DNA of 64,000 nucleotides from Leclercia sp. 29361 (GCF_011290365.1 NZ_CP049786.1:1240001-1304000); one strand, 5' to 3'. Positions 9,508 through 18,466 are shown, counted from the first letter of the stretch. Notes: a model not told the origin generated them from the letters alone. Translations and numbers: made by a program.

Positions 9508-9660
9508 ATGCTTAACAAGTACGCCTTTGCGGCGCTCCTGGTCCTGAGTTTAACGGTGCTGGGAGTCACGTTTCTGGTTCACGAGCAGTTATGCGAACTG
9601 AGCTTTAAGGAGCGCGATATGGAAGTGAAAGCTGTTCTCGCTTACGAAACGAAGAAGTAG
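9508..9660 (+). CDS. hokE: Hok/Gef-type toxic membrane peptide HokE, copy 2
   Basis: A 50-aa peptide identical to copy 1, with the same AAGGAGG ribosome site. The whole transcription unit is repeated, including promoter region, antisense RNA and terminator. Both copies look intact, with no frameshift or stop. Whether one antisense RNA can silence both messages is an open question (see findings). Confidence 0.9.
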   Translation: MLNKYAFAALLVLSLTVLGVTFLVHEQLCELSFKERDMEVKAVLAYETKK

Positions 9661-9723
9661 CGGTATGCGGGGAGTAATCCCCGCTTATCCGGTTGTCGGT
9701 CTGGTACAGGCACCCGTTTTTTT

Positions 9724-9759
9724 GCCCCGTCTGGTGATGAGCCGGACGGGGCATTTTTA
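9724..9759 (+). terminator. Intrinsic terminator of hok copy 2, overlapping the kinase stop codon
   Basis: A strong stem, GCCCCGTC-TGG with CCG-GACGGGGC, is followed by ATTTTTA. The last bases (9757-9759) are also the stop codon of the convergent FGGY kinase, so the same hairpin probably ends both transcripts. Confidence 0.78.
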
Positions 9760-11256
9760 CGTCCTGACCCGCGCAACCGTCTCCTGCCAGGCCTGCCAGC
9801 GGGTCTGCAACCGGGCGTGACGCGCCATATCCGGGCTAAAAGTGACATGTTCCGGCAGATACTGGCGCAGCTGCGCGGTGGTCAGATTGAACAGCGCCTT
9901 ACGCGCCAGCAGCGCTGCCCCCATCGCGGAAAGTTCTGCCACGTCGCTGCGCATCACCGGGCAGCCAAGGAGGTCCGCCTGATACTGCATCAGCCAGTCG
10001 TTTTTCGTCGGCCCGCCGTCGACCATCAGCGCGTTCAGGGTAAAGCCTGGATGGACGCGCATCGCCTGCACCACGTCAGCAATCTGGTAGGCGATCGATT
10101 CCAGCGCCGCGCGGATCAGATGCGCTCGCTTCACCCCCCGGCTCAGGCCGTGGATCATGCCGCGGGCGTTTTCATCCCACCAGGGTGCGCCGAGACCGGT
10201 AAGGGCGGGAACAAAATAGACCCCGAGGGTCGAATCCACCGAGCGGGGAAGGGTGTTTAGCTCATGAGCCAGCTCCGCCTGCGACAGCTCGCTTAAACCG
10301 GTGCTGTCCGCCATCCACGCCACCGCATCGCCGGTGTGGGGAATATTGCCCTCCAGACCGTAGACCAGATTGTCACCGTCATGCCACGCCACGGTAGTCG
10401 CCAGGGCGCTGACGTCGCAGCGAGCGGAGGAGACCGGCGCCATCACTGACGAACCGGTGCCATAGGTGGCTTTCACGCAACCTTCGGCGCCCAGACCGTG
10501 GGCAAACAGCGCGGCGTGGGAATCACCGATCATCGCCATCACCGGCAGTCCGTCCGGGATCGACGGGCAGCCGCGGGTGTAACCAAACAGGCCGCTGGAG
10601 GGCTTGATATCCGGTAGCGCCGCGCGCGGGATGCCAAACAGCGCCAGCATCTCCGGGTCCCAGTCCGCAGCGTGCAGATTCATCAGCTGGGTGCGGGCGG
10701 CGTTGGCATAGTCGCAGTTGAAGGCCTGACCCTGGGTCAGGTTCCACAGCAGCCAGCTGTCGACAGTGCCGAGGCAGATCTCGCCCCGGGCGGCACGCGG
10801 CGCACCGTCAGGGGTGTTATCCAGCAGCCAGCGCATTTTGGAGGCCGAAAACAGCGGCGCGATGGGTAAGCCGGTCGCTGCTTTGATGTTCGGTCCGTGG
10901 CCCTGCTCACGCAGCTGGTGGCAAAAGGCCGCGGTGCGGGAGCACTGCCAGCTGAGCGCCGGAGCAATGGGCTTGCCGCTTGCCCGATCCCAGCCCACCA
11001 CGGTTTCACGCTGATTGCTGATCGCCAGGGCGGCAACACGATCTACTCCGACGGTGGCAATAGCCCGGGCCACCACCTCAAGCGAGGCTTCAACCAGCAG
11101 TTCAGCGGATTGCTCCACCCAGCCTTCGTGCGGGGTCTGGATCGCCAGCGCCCGTGAGAAGCTCGCCACCACGTGCCCGTTGGCGTCCAGCGCCACCGCT
11201 TTGGCGTTGGTGGTGCCCTCGTCGAGGGCAATAATGATGTCCTTGTTCACCGACAT
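9757..11256 (-). CDS. FGGY-family carbohydrate kinase
   Basis: A 499-aa sugar kinase of the FGGY fold (glycerol kinase/xylulokinase type). The N-terminal phosphate-binding stretch is IIALDEGTTNAKAVALD (residues 8-24), and the C-terminal domain has GLGAPWWDENARGMIHGLSRG and VDGGPTKNDWLMQYQAD. It is the last gene of the operon transketolase A - transketolase B - isomerase - kinase, 14 bases after the isomerase and with a GGAGG site. Family and context suggest that it phosphorylates the ketose made by the isomerase. If the operon handles D-apiose, this would be an apulose kinase (inference). The stop codon lies in the terminator of the neighbouring hok gene. Confidence 0.9.
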   Translation of the reverse strand: MSVNKDIIIALDEGTTNAKAVALDANGHVVASFSRALAIQTPHEGWVEQSAELLVEASLEVVARAIATVGVDRVAALAISNQRETVVGWDRASGKPIAPALSWQCSRTAAFCHQLREQGHGPNIKAATGLPIAPLFSASKMRWLLDNTPDGAPRAARGEICLGTVDSWLLWNLTQGQAFNCDYANAARTQLMNLHAADWDPEMLALFGIPRAALPDIKPSSGLFGYTRGCPSIPDGLPVMAMIGDSHAALFAHGLGAEGCVKATYGTGSSVMAPVSSARCDVSALATTVAWHDGDNLVYGLEGNIPHTGDAVAWMADSTGLSELSQAELAHELNTLPRSVDSTLGVYFVPALTGLGAPWWDENARGMIHGLSRGVKRAHLIRAALESIAYQIADVVQAMRVHPGFTLNALMVDGGPTKNDWLMQYQADLLGCPVMRSDVAELSAMGAALLARKALFNLTTAQLRQYLPEHVTFSPDMARHARLQTRWQAWQETVARVRT

Positions 11257-11270
11257 AGCGGCCTCCGGCC

Positions 11271-12689
11271 TTAGCGATGGAGATAAGTTGAGACGCCGAG
11301 GTAGCGGGTGAAGGCCTCATGCAGGATCTCCGCGCTGGCCGAGTGGTTCATCGCCACGTGGTGCTCAAAGCCGTTGCGGCAGATCCAGTTCAGCAGGTTC
11401 TCCAGATGCGGAACCTGGATCACCGCCCGGCAGCCCACCGTATCCAGCGGATCGTCTACCGACTGTCCCTGGCCGACGTAAGCTTTGATCTCCCCGGTGA
11501 GATCGTCGGTGCTCAGGCGGAAGTAGGTCAGTGGACCGCTTTTCAGACGCCCATGAACCGCGCCGCAGGTGTTCTCTTTCCCGACGGTGGTGCCGATGAT
11601 ATCGGCGGTGCCCATATGTGGGGATTCAAGGCTGGAGGCGGCGAAATTGCCGCAGTGGAACAGAACGCATTTGTCGCGATCGTCGCCGAAATTATTATTC
11701 CAGTCGGCAATCGAGGCCGGATTCATATTGCTGCTGGCCAGGGCGAACATCGACAGCGCCCCCATCACGTCCACTTCACAGGCGCTCGGCATCAGCTGCC
11801 CGGACATCACGCTCATGATTGAGCAGACGTTAATCCCGAGGTTCTCCTGCAGGGAGGTCCAGCACTGAATGGCGGTGGTATCAATGTCGTTGGCGACCAC
11901 CCACTCACTGATGACCACAAACAGCTTCGCCATGGTCACCAGCTTGTCGGCCGGAATACGGCTGGCGTCGGCATTGTCGATCAGGATCCGGCGTTTTTCA
12001 TCCACCCGGATATCGTCATCGCGCAGGGTTTTAATCCGGGTAAAGACTTCAGACAGGTCGAGGGTTTCCACCGCAATGCCCAGGCGTTCCAGCAGTTTCT
12101 CGCTGTAGCGCACGGTGTTAAAGCCTGCCGGACGGGCACCGATCGCCCCCACGCGCACGCCGCGCATGCTGGTGACCACGCGGCACACCTGTTCGAAGCG
12201 CCGTAAATCCTGCTCAAACACCTCGCCGGTCAGAGCGCAGACGTGCTGGGTAGTGAGGGTGAACGGAATGCCGTACTGACGCAGGTTGTTGCACAGGGAG
12301 ATCTTGCCGCAGAAGCTGTCCCGGCGGGTTGCCAGCCCCATTTTGTCGAGGTTGTCCTCCTCGGCCTGGACCAGCACCGGCACGTTCAGGCCGGAGAGAC
12401 GCAGGGTTTCCGCAATCGCTTTTTCATCGCCGAAGTTGGGCAACAGCACCACCACGCCGTGAATGCGATCGCGATGAGCGCGAAACAGTTCGGCGCAGAC
12501 TTTGGCATCCTGACGGGTTTCGACGCCGCCGAGTTCGGTCTGGCTCGGATCGAGCATGATGGTGTTGATACCCAGGCGGCCAAACAGGGCAATCGCCTGC
12601 TCGCGCGCTTCTGCCACCAGATAGCTCGGGAAAAATCCGCGGTTGCCGATGATCACGCCCATCGTCAGTTGTTGAGGAATTCGGGACAT
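11271..12689 (-). CDS. L-fucose/L-arabinose isomerase family protein (sugar isomerase)
   Basis: A 472-aa protein with the fold features of fucose/arabinose isomerases: an N-terminal substrate-binding domain (VVLLPNFGDEKAIAETL), a central Rossmann-like part (TSMRGVRVGAIGARPAGFNTVRYSE) and the C-terminal block VLFHCGNFAAS. It is shorter than E. coli FucI (591 aa). It should interconvert an aldose and a ketose before the kinase acts. It lies 32 bases after transketolase subunit B with a GGAG site. In the proposed apiose pathway it would make D-apulose. Other pentoses, such as a lyxose or a branched sugar, cannot be excluded. Confidence 0.85.
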   Translation of the reverse strand: MSRIPQQLTMGVIIGNRGFFPSYLVAEAREQAIALFGRLGINTIMLDPSQTELGGVETRQDAKVCAELFRAHRDRIHGVVVLLPNFGDEKAIAETLRLSGLNVPVLVQAEEDNLDKMGLATRRDSFCGKISLCNNLRQYGIPFTLTTQHVCALTGEVFEQDLRRFEQVCRVVTSMRGVRVGAIGARPAGFNTVRYSEKLLERLGIAVETLDLSEVFTRIKTLRDDDIRVDEKRRILIDNADASRIPADKLVTMAKLFVVISEWVVANDIDTTAIQCWTSLQENLGINVCSIMSVMSGQLMPSACEVDVMGALSMFALASSNMNPASIADWNNNFGDDRDKCVLFHCGNFAASSLESPHMGTADIIGTTVGKENTCGAVHGRLKSGPLTYFRLSTDDLTGEIKAYVGQGQSVDDPLDTVGCRAVIQVPHLENLLNWICRNGFEHHVAMNHSASAEILHEAFTRYLGVSTYLHR

Positions 12690-12721
12690 TGCATTTCTCC
12701 AGTAAGATGTTGTTGTTATTT

Positions 12722-13672
12722 TCAGGAAGCCAGTCGCGCGATCATTTCCCGGGCGTGTTTCACCACTCCGGCGACATCAATCTCATGGCGTGCCCGCGTT
12801 GACGCTCTGTCGGCGGCAATCGCATATTGTCCATCCAGGATCCCAAGGCGTTTCAGCGGGATGGCGCAGCCAGCTTCGGCCAGCACTTCCGCCACCAGGC
12901 TGCCGACGCCGCCGTTGACGTTATGCTCCTCGACGCTCACCACCGCCTTGCAGGATCGCATGGCTGCCAGCAGCTGTTGGGTATCACAGGGACGAATAGA
13001 TGGAACGTTGATAACAGTGGCGTCAATACCTTCTTCCGCGAGTTGTGCGGCGGCTTCCACTATTTCATGTACGGTAGAACCCATGGCCACCAGCGCCACA
13101 TCCTGGCCCGTTCGCAGAACGTCAATCTTGCCCGGCGCAAACCGGTAGCTTTCATCGTGCAGTTCCGGCAGGTTTTTCCCGTCGAGACGGATATAGACCG
13201 GACCGACGTGGTCGAGGGCGTAGTCGATGATCTGGCGGCACTCGTTGGGGCTCGACGGGGCATAAATTTCAATGTTGCCGAAGCCGCGCATAATGGCGAT
13301 ATCGTCGATGCTGTGGTGGGTGCTGGCGAGCGGGCCGTAGCTGGTGCCGGCGTTCAGGCCAAACAGCTTGACGTTGGTGTTGTTGTAGCAGATGTCGACT
13401 TTGATCTGCTCGTTAGCGCGCGAGATCAAAAACGGCGCGGCGTTGCAGGTGACGGCAATCTTGCCGCCAATCGCCAGCCCGGCGGCAGCACCTACCAGGG
13501 TCTGCTCGGCGATGCCGACGTTGACCAGTCGGCCCGGAAAGCGCTGCATAAAGGGGGCGATTTTTGCCGTCGAGGTGGAGTCTGCTACCACCGGGACCAG
13601 ATCCACGCCGCGATCGACGGCATCGATAAAGGCATTAACCATCACTGTGGCAAGGTGTTCGCTATTACTCAT
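12722..13672 (-). CDS. Transketolase family protein, C-terminal subunit
   Basis: A 316-aa protein covering the pyrimidine-binding and C-terminal domains of transketolase. The conserved Glu of the cofactor site lies in VNVGIAEQTLVGAAAGLA (about residues 50-67), and SIRPCDTQQL begins the last domain. It overlaps the upstream N-terminal subunit by eight bases, so the two are translated together and should form a split transketolase. The arrangement resembles the two-subunit apulose-4-phosphate transketolase of the non-oxidative D-apiose pathway; substrate assignment is inferred from context only. Confidence 0.9.
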   Translation of the reverse strand: MSNSEHLATVMVNAFIDAVDRGVDLVPVVADSTSTAKIAPFMQRFPGRLVNVGIAEQTLVGAAAGLAIGGKIAVTCNAAPFLISRANEQIKVDICYNNTNVKLFGLNAGTSYGPLASTHHSIDDIAIMRGFGNIEIYAPSSPNECRQIIDYALDHVGPVYIRLDGKNLPELHDESYRFAPGKIDVLRTGQDVALVAMGSTVHEIVEAAAQLAEEGIDATVINVPSIRPCDTQQLLAAMRSCKAVVSVEEHNVNGGVGSLVAEVLAEAGCAIPLKRLGILDGQYAIAADRASTRARHEIDVAGVVKHAREMIARLAS

Positions 13673-14495
13673 CTTTCAGTTCCTCCAGCGCCAGTTCAAT
13701 TTCTTCCCCTTTCGGCACCCGATGGTGCCATTCAGGCCGTCCCTGGATAAACGAGATCCCCGCGCCTTTGGTGGTATGGGCGATCACCACATGCGGTTTG
13801 CCGTTGGGCTTCAGGCCTTCGAGGGTGGCGACCACATCCGCCATGTCGTTGCCGTTGCAGCCGGTCACTTCCAGGCCGAACGCTTTCCATTTCGCATCCA
13901 GCGGGTCGGTATTGAGGATCTCTTTGGTAGAGCCCGCCAGCTGAAGGTTGTTTTTGTCGTTGATAATAAACAGGTTATCCAGCTGATAATGGGCGGCCAC
14001 CAGCGCGGCTTCCCAGTTACTGCCTTCCGCCAGTTCGCCATCCCCGGTTACCACGAACACCCGGCGTTTGCTGTTGCTGCGTTTCGCCGCCAGCGCGATC
14101 CCCACCGCCACCGGCAGACCATGGCCCAGCGCGCCGGTATTCAGCTCAATGCCTGGCGTTTTGTGTTTCACCGGATGGCCCGGCAGGTGAGAATCGGCAT
14201 GCTGATAGGTGGAGAGCCACTCGACGGGGATAAACCCGGCTTCGGCCAGCACGCAGTAATAGCCGCCCACCGCGTGGCCTTTCGACTGGATGTAGATATC
14301 GCGTTCATCGCTCTCCTTCAGCTGCGGGGAGCAGTTCAGAATGCGGAAATAGAGGGCGGTGAGCAGTTCGACCTGCGAAAGATCGGCCCCGGTATGGCCG
14401 CCCGCCGGGCTTTCGGCATTCAGCACGATGATCTTGCGACGAATCGAGCGCGCCCGGGTTTCGAGCTCCGCGATGGAGAGCGAAAACGGATTCAT
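13665..14495 (-). CDS. Transketolase, N-terminal (thiamine diphosphate-binding) subunit
   Basis: A 276-aa protein equal to the first domain of transketolase. The diphosphate/Mg2+ motif begins GDGELAEGSNWEAAL and ends INDKNNLQ (about residues 149-182), and GALGHGLPVAVGIALA precedes it. Substrate-loop histidines are visible in SPAGGHTG and SKGHAVGGY. It is the first gene of a four-gene operon with an AGGAGG site at the start. A promoter and paired operators lie 100-170 bases upstream. Splitting of transketolase into two chains is common in carbohydrate operons distinct from tktA/tktB. Confidence 0.92.
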   Translation of the reverse strand: MNPFSLSIAELETRARSIRRKIIVLNAESPAGGHTGADLSQVELLTALYFRILNCSPQLKESDERDIYIQSKGHAVGGYYCVLAEAGFIPVEWLSTYQHADSHLPGHPVKHKTPGIELNTGALGHGLPVAVGIALAAKRSNSKRRVFVVTGDGELAEGSNWEAALVAAHYQLDNLFIINDKNNLQLAGSTKEILNTDPLDAKWKAFGLEVTGCNGNDMADVVATLEGLKPNGKPHVVIAHTTKGAGISFIQGRPEWHHRVPKGEEIELALEELKDE

Positions 14496-14594
14496 AACAT
14501 ACCTCCTGAATTTATAATCTGTTGTGAATAATTATTCCAGCCGGGTACGTTTTTTCCCTATTCTCGTTGTCAGAGCAGGGAGTTATGACCGCTT

Positions 14595-14662
14595 TGAATA
14601 TATATTCAATGCTGATTTATTATTCATGATGGTAAGATATGCCCGGCTCAGGCGTTTGTCTA
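14595..14662 (-). promoter_or_regulatory. Promoter with paired operators for the kinase/isomerase/transketolase operon
   Basis: On the minus strand TAGACA (14657-14662), a 17-base spacer and TATCTT (14634-14639) form a sigma-70 promoter. Just downstream are two operator-like boxes 18 bases apart: TGATTTATTATTCA (14613-14626) and the palindrome TGAATATATATTCA (14595-14608). The same promoter and the same two boxes at the same spacing occur before the binding-protein gene at 20043-20108. Operators lying past the -10 suggest repression, most likely by the adjacent SorC-type protein. A half CRP-like site (TGTGATCC) lies about 70 bases upstream of the likely start in both. Confidence 0.72.
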
Positions 14663-14743
14663 CGGTTTGCGCAGGCATATTTCGAAGAAAAGAGAAAAGG
14701 ATCACATTTGCCCGGCGGATCGCGGCGGCGTTGGCTTGTTAAA

Positions 14744-14759
14744 TATTCAGTGATGAATA
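14744..14759 (+). promoter_or_regulatory. Possible operator before the SorC-type regulator
   Basis: TATTCA-GTGA-TGAATA is an inverted repeat with the same half-site (TGAATA) as the operators of the two sugar operons. It lies 32 bases before the regulator's ATG, which suggests autoregulation. Confidence 0.5.
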
Positions 14760-14790
14760 AAAATAACGACAGCCGATAAAGGGGAACGTT

Positions 14791-15741
14791 ATGTCGAAGC
14801 AGGATGAACAGCGACTGCTGGTCAAGATCGCCACACTTTACTACAGCGAGAATAAAAAGCAGTCCGAGATTGCCTCGCTGCTGCATCTCTCGCAGTCCTT
14901 TGTCTCGCGGGCGCTGACCCGCTGCCAGAAAGAGGGGCTGGTCAAAATTACCGTGGTGCAACCGACCAACATTTTTGTCTCGCTGGAAAAGGCGCTGGAA
15001 GATCAGTACGGCATCCGCCAGGCCATCGTGGTGGACGTAGGCGAAGACCCGACCAACGCCCAGATCAAACACGCTATCGGCAGCGCGGCGGCGCACTATG
15101 TCGAAACCCGTCTGCGCCCGGAAGACCTGGTGGGGATCTCCTCCTGGAGCAGCACCATCCGCTGCATGGTGGATGAGATGCACCCGCAGAATATCCGCGC
15201 CGCCGGAGTGATCCAGCTGTTAGGCGGCGTCGGGCCGAACGGCAACGTGCAGGCCACCATTCTCACCCAGCAGCTGGCGGCGCATCTCGGCTGTCCGGCG
15301 GGGCTGTTGCCGTCCCAGAGTATTGAACACTCGGTGGAAGAGCGCGCCCGGCTGGTGAGCAGCCCGGACGTGGCGGCGGTGGTGGGCAAGTTTGCCGAAG
15401 TGGACGTGGCGATTGTCGGCATCGGCGAGCTGGAGCCGTCGCAGCTGCTGAAAAACTCCGGCAACTATTACACCGAAGAGATGCTCAAGCTGCTGGCCGA
15501 ACGCGGGGCGGTAGGGGATATCTGCCTGCATTACTACGATGCGAAAGGCGAGCCGGTGCTTAGCCCGGAAGAGGACCCGGTGATTGGCATGGAGCTGGCG
15601 CAGATCCGCGCCTGTCCGCAGGTAATTGCCCTGGCCGGTGGCGCAGAAAAACGCAATGCCATTCACGGGGCGCTGGTCGGGAAGTATATCGATGTGCTGA
15701 TCACCGATTACCCGACGGCGCGGAGTTTATTGAAAGGGTAA
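14791..15741 (+). CDS. Sugar-binding transcriptional regulator, SorC/DeoR family
   Basis: A 316-aa regulator. The N-terminal helix-turn-helix is KKQSEIASLLHLSQSFVSRAL (about residues 22-42). The remaining ~260 residues form the sugar-binding domain of the SorC family, with GISSWSSTI, IQLLGGVG and the late VIALAGGAEKRNAIHGAL. SorC proteins bind phosphorylated sugars and control their own sugar operons. It lies between the catabolic operon and the transport operon, and TGAATA-type operators occur before both and before its own start. The natural effector is probably the phosphorylated ketose of this pathway. Confidence 0.9.
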   Translation: MSKQDEQRLLVKIATLYYSENKKQSEIASLLHLSQSFVSRALTRCQKEGLVKITVVQPTNIFVSLEKALEDQYGIRQAIVVDVGEDPTNAQIKHAIGSAAAHYVETRLRPEDLVGISSWSSTIRCMVDEMHPQNIRAAGVIQLLGGVGPNGNVQATILTQQLAAHLGCPAGLLPSQSIEHSVEERARLVSSPDVAAVVGKFAEVDVAIVGIGELEPSQLLKNSGNYYTEEMLKLLAERGAVGDICLHYYDAKGEPVLSPEEDPVIGMELAQIRACPQVIALAGGAEKRNAIHGALVGKYIDVLITDYPTARSLLKG

Positions 15742-15774
15742 TCAGGCAAAGCGCCGGGATCGGTGCGGCTTGAT

Positions 15775-15810
15775 GCCCTCACCCCGACCCTCTCCCACAG
15801 GGAGAGGGTG
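15775..15810. repeat. Palindromic intergenic repeat, copy 2 (single-hairpin form)
   Basis: GCCCTCACCCCGACCCTCTCC with ACAGGGAGAGGGTG forms one hairpin, half of the full element described at 910. It is followed at once by the bidirectional terminator between two convergent genes. Confidence 0.65.
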
Positions 15811-15817
15811 CAAACAC

Positions 15818-15852
15818 TAAAAACGGCAACTTGCGTTGCCGTTTTGCTTTTA
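15818..15852. terminator. Bidirectional intrinsic terminator
   Basis: AAAAACGGCAAC-TTGC-GTTGCCGTTTT forms a stem of about 12 pairs flanked by A and T runs, so it can work in both directions. It serves the regulator gene on the plus strand and the ABC permease on the minus strand. Confidence 0.85.
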
Positions 15853-16938
15853 CCTTCCTTCCATCACCGCTTTCTGCGCCACCACCGCTGCTTTTTGCTG
15901 CATCCGGTTTTGCATCTGGTCGATGATCACCGCCACGATAATCACGATCCCTTTGATCACCATCTGCCAGAACTCGCTGACCCCCATCATCACCAGGCCG
16001 TCGGCGAGAAAGCCGATCACGAAGGCGCCAATCAGGGTGCCGAGAATGGTGCCGCGCCCGCCTGCCAGCGAGGTGCCGCCCAGTACCACCGCGGCGATGG
16101 CGTTCATCTCAAAGGCGGTGCCGTTGGCAGGGTGACTGGCCAGCAATTGCGCGGAGACCACAATCCCGGCGATGGCGGCGCAGAATCCCGACAGGGTATA
16201 GACCAGCACTTTCACCTGCTTGACCCGTACCCCGGACAGCTCCGCCGCGCGCTCGTTATCGCCGATGGCGTAGACGTGGCGGCCAAACGGCAGACGGCGG
16301 GCGATATAGGCGATCACCAGCGCCAGCACGATCATCATCCAGATGGCCCACGGAATGCCGAGTAGTGTTCCGGCACCAATCTCATCGAAGCCGGTATTCC
16401 CTAGCTGCGGATTGCCGGAGAGTCCCGGGAAGGTTTGGCCGTCGGAGGTGAGCATCGACGTCCCGCGCAGGACGTACATGGTGCCGAGGGTGCAGATAAA
16501 GGGGGCGACGTTATAGCGGGTGATGATCCAGCCATTCATCGCGCCTATTAGCGCGCCAATCAGTAGCACCACGGGCACAATCACCCACACGCTCGGGAAG
16601 ATGGCGATGCCAAACATCGGCAGCACGATCCCTTTGGTGATCATCCACCCGGCGATCATCCCGCACAGCCCCAGCGTGGCACCAATCGACAGGTCGATCC
16701 CGGCGGTGATGATCACGAAGGTGATCCCCAGCGCCAGGAAGGCGTTGATGGCGATATGCTTAATCATGATCACCAGACTGCCCGCCGAGAGAAAGCCCGG
16801 CACGGTCATGGTGAAAAAGCCGACAATCAGGAACAGCGCAATGAAGGTGCGCATTTTCAACAGCAGCAGAAGCAGTTTTTCCCGGGAAGGCGCGGCCCCT
16901 TTTTGCGGCGTCAGCGCGACAGACTGTGTTGTTTTCAT
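15850..16938 (-). CDS. Sugar ABC transporter permease (RbsC/BPD_transp_2 family)
   Basis: A 362-aa inner-membrane protein with about ten helices and the family block GIDLSIGATLGL near residue 90. The C-terminal part contains GRHVYAIGDNERAAELSGV, the cytoplasmic loop that contacts the ATPase. The start at 16938 lies one base after the ATPase stop and has an AGGGG site; a start 60 bases upstream would sit inside the ATPase gene. It forms the channel of a ribose-type importer with the three genes before it. The operon ends here at a strong hairpin. Confidence 0.91.
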   Translation of the reverse strand: MKTTQSVALTPQKGAAPSREKLLLLLLKMRTFIALFLIVGFFTMTVPGFLSAGSLVIMIKHIAINAFLALGITFVIITAGIDLSIGATLGLCGMIAGWMITKGIVLPMFGIAIFPSVWVIVPVVLLIGALIGAMNGWIITRYNVAPFICTLGTMYVLRGTSMLTSDGQTFPGLSGNPQLGNTGFDEIGAGTLLGIPWAIWMMIVLALVIAYIARRLPFGRHVYAIGDNERAAELSGVRVKQVKVLVYTLSGFCAAIAGIVVSAQLLASHPANGTAFEMNAIAAVVLGGTSLAGGRGTILGTLIGAFVIGFLADGLVMMGVSEFWQMVIKGIVIIVAVIIDQMQNRMQQKAAVVAQKAVMEGR

Positions 16939-16939
16939 C

Positions 16940-18466
16940 TTAGAACCCCTGAGCACTTGCGGTGACCAGTGCCGATTCGTCGGCCCGATCGCGAACAATA
17001 TCGGCGGTCAGTTTGCCGCCGGACATCACCAGAATGCGGTCCGATACCGCCATAATCTCTTTCAAATCCGAGGTGGAGAAGACCACCGCGATGCCCTGCT
17101 GCGACAGCTCCACCATCATGCGGAACACGTCCGCTTTGGCACCCACGTCAATGCCGCGGGTCGGTTCATCGAGAAACAGCACCTTCGGATTGGTCAGCAG
17201 CGAGCGGCCAATCACCACTTTTTGCTGATTACCGCCGCTCAGGGCCTGGATCTCGACCTCCGGGGTGGAGACCTTGATCGACAGATTGCCGATGGTGCTG
17301 GCCACCACCGCCTGCTCCGCTTTCTGCGCAATGGTGAAACCACGCTGCAGGCGGCGCCACAGGCTGGCTATGGTCAGGTTGCTGGCCACCGACGAGCCCG
17401 GAAATATCCCGGTGCGTTTGCGGTCTTCCGGCACCAGGCTCATCCCCATGCGGATGCGATCGGCGGTGGTTAAGCGCTGCGGCACCGGTTTGCTGTCGAG
17501 CCACAGCTTGCCCAGATAGTTGCGTTCGGTGCCGAGCATGCACTCGAACAGCTCGGTGCGCCCGGCCCCCATCAGGCCGTAAATCCCGACGATCTCCCCG
17601 GCGTTCACCTGGAAGCTGACGTCATTGACCACCGTATTCCCGGCGGCATTGACGCAGGTGATATGTTCCGCCTCCAGCACCGGTGCCCCGAAGGTGCGGC
17701 CCGGTTCGAGGAAGTTGCTCACCGGATCGCTGCCGAGCATCTCGCGCACGATCCAGGGCACGTCGATATCCTGTACCTTCGCCTCGGCCTGGAATTTGCC
17801 GTCGCGCAGGATGGTGATCACATCGCCTATCGCCATCAGCTCTTCCAGCCGGTGGGAGATATAGATGATGGTGACCCCCTGGCGGGTCAGCTCGCGGATC
17901 ACCCGAAACAGGATCTCCACCTCGGTTTTACTCAGCGCCGAGGTGGGTTCGTCGAGGATCAGGATGTCGGCGTCCTCGGCCAGCGCCTTGGCAATCTCAA
18001 TCAGCTGCTGCTGCCCGACCTTCAGGTTACCGACCAGCTCGCGCGGGGAGATGGGCTGATCGAGGCGTTTCAGCAGCGTCGCGGTGCGGGACTCCTGCTC
18101 CGCCTCGTTGATCGGTGTCACCCCTTTTTGCAGCTCGCGGCCGAGAAAGACGTTCTCCGCCACGTTGAGGTTTTCAAACAGGTTCAGCTCCTGATGCACC
18201 ATGCCGATCCCGTGGGCGGCGGCGTCCCGGGTGCTGGCGAACGCCACCTGCTTACCGTTGAGCCACATCTCGCCGAGGCTGGGCTGCTGCACCCCGGCAA
18301 GGATCTTCATCAGCGTCGATTTCCCGGCGCCGTTCTCACCGATAATGACGTTCACTTTGCCGCGCCAGACGCGGTAATCGACCTTATCCAGCGCCACGGT
18401 ACCGGGGAACAGCATCGAGATACCGCGGGTGCTGAGGATAATCTCTTCTGCCAGGTTATCGCTCAT
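16940..18466 (-). CDS. Sugar ABC transporter ATP-binding protein (RbsA-like, two ATPase domains)
   Basis: A 508-aa tandem ATPase. The first domain has Walker A GENGAGKST (about residues 41-49) and Walker B ILILDEPTSAL. The second has the relaxed GLMGAGRTE, the signature LSGGNQQKVVIG and Walker B LFLDEPTRGID. The ATG at 18466 overlaps the DUF2291 stop and has AGGAGG seven bases upstream; a GTG three bases earlier is possible. It powers import of a sugar by the permease. Members of the family are ribose, xylose and galactose importers, so the sugar cannot be named from this gene alone. Confidence 0.92.
   Translation of the reverse strand: MSDNLAEEIILSTRGISMLFPGTVALDKVDYRVWRGKVNVIIGENGAGKSTLMKILAGVQQPSLGEMWLNGKQVAFASTRDAAAHGIGMVHQELNLFENLNVAENVFLGRELQKGVTPINEAEQESRTATLLKRLDQPISPRELVGNLKVGQQQLIEIAKALAEDADILILDEPTSALSKTEVEILFRVIRELTRQGVTIIYISHRLEELMAIGDVITILRDGKFQAEAKVQDIDVPWIVREMLGSDPVSNFLEPGRTFGAPVLEAEHITCVNAAGNTVVNDVSFQVNAGEIVGIYGLMGAGRTELFECMLGTERNYLGKLWLDSKPVPQRLTTADRIRMGMSLVPEDRKRTGIFPGSSVASNLTIASLWRRLQRGFTIAQKAEQAVVASTIGNLSIKVSTPEVEIQALSGGNQQKVVIGRSLLTNPKVLFLDEPTRGIDVGAKADVFRMMVELSQQGIAVVFSTSDLKEIMAVSDRILVMSGGKLTADIVRDRADESALVTASAQGF

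Larger units (their letters stand above)
9277..9759. repeat. Tandem duplication of the hokE/sok locus, unit 2
   Basis: Second unit of the duplication described at 8781. Its right end is also the junction with the carbohydrate island: identity to unit 1 stops at base 9759, exactly the first base of the stop codon (read on the minus strand) of the kinase gene that begins the island. Confidence 0.92.
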
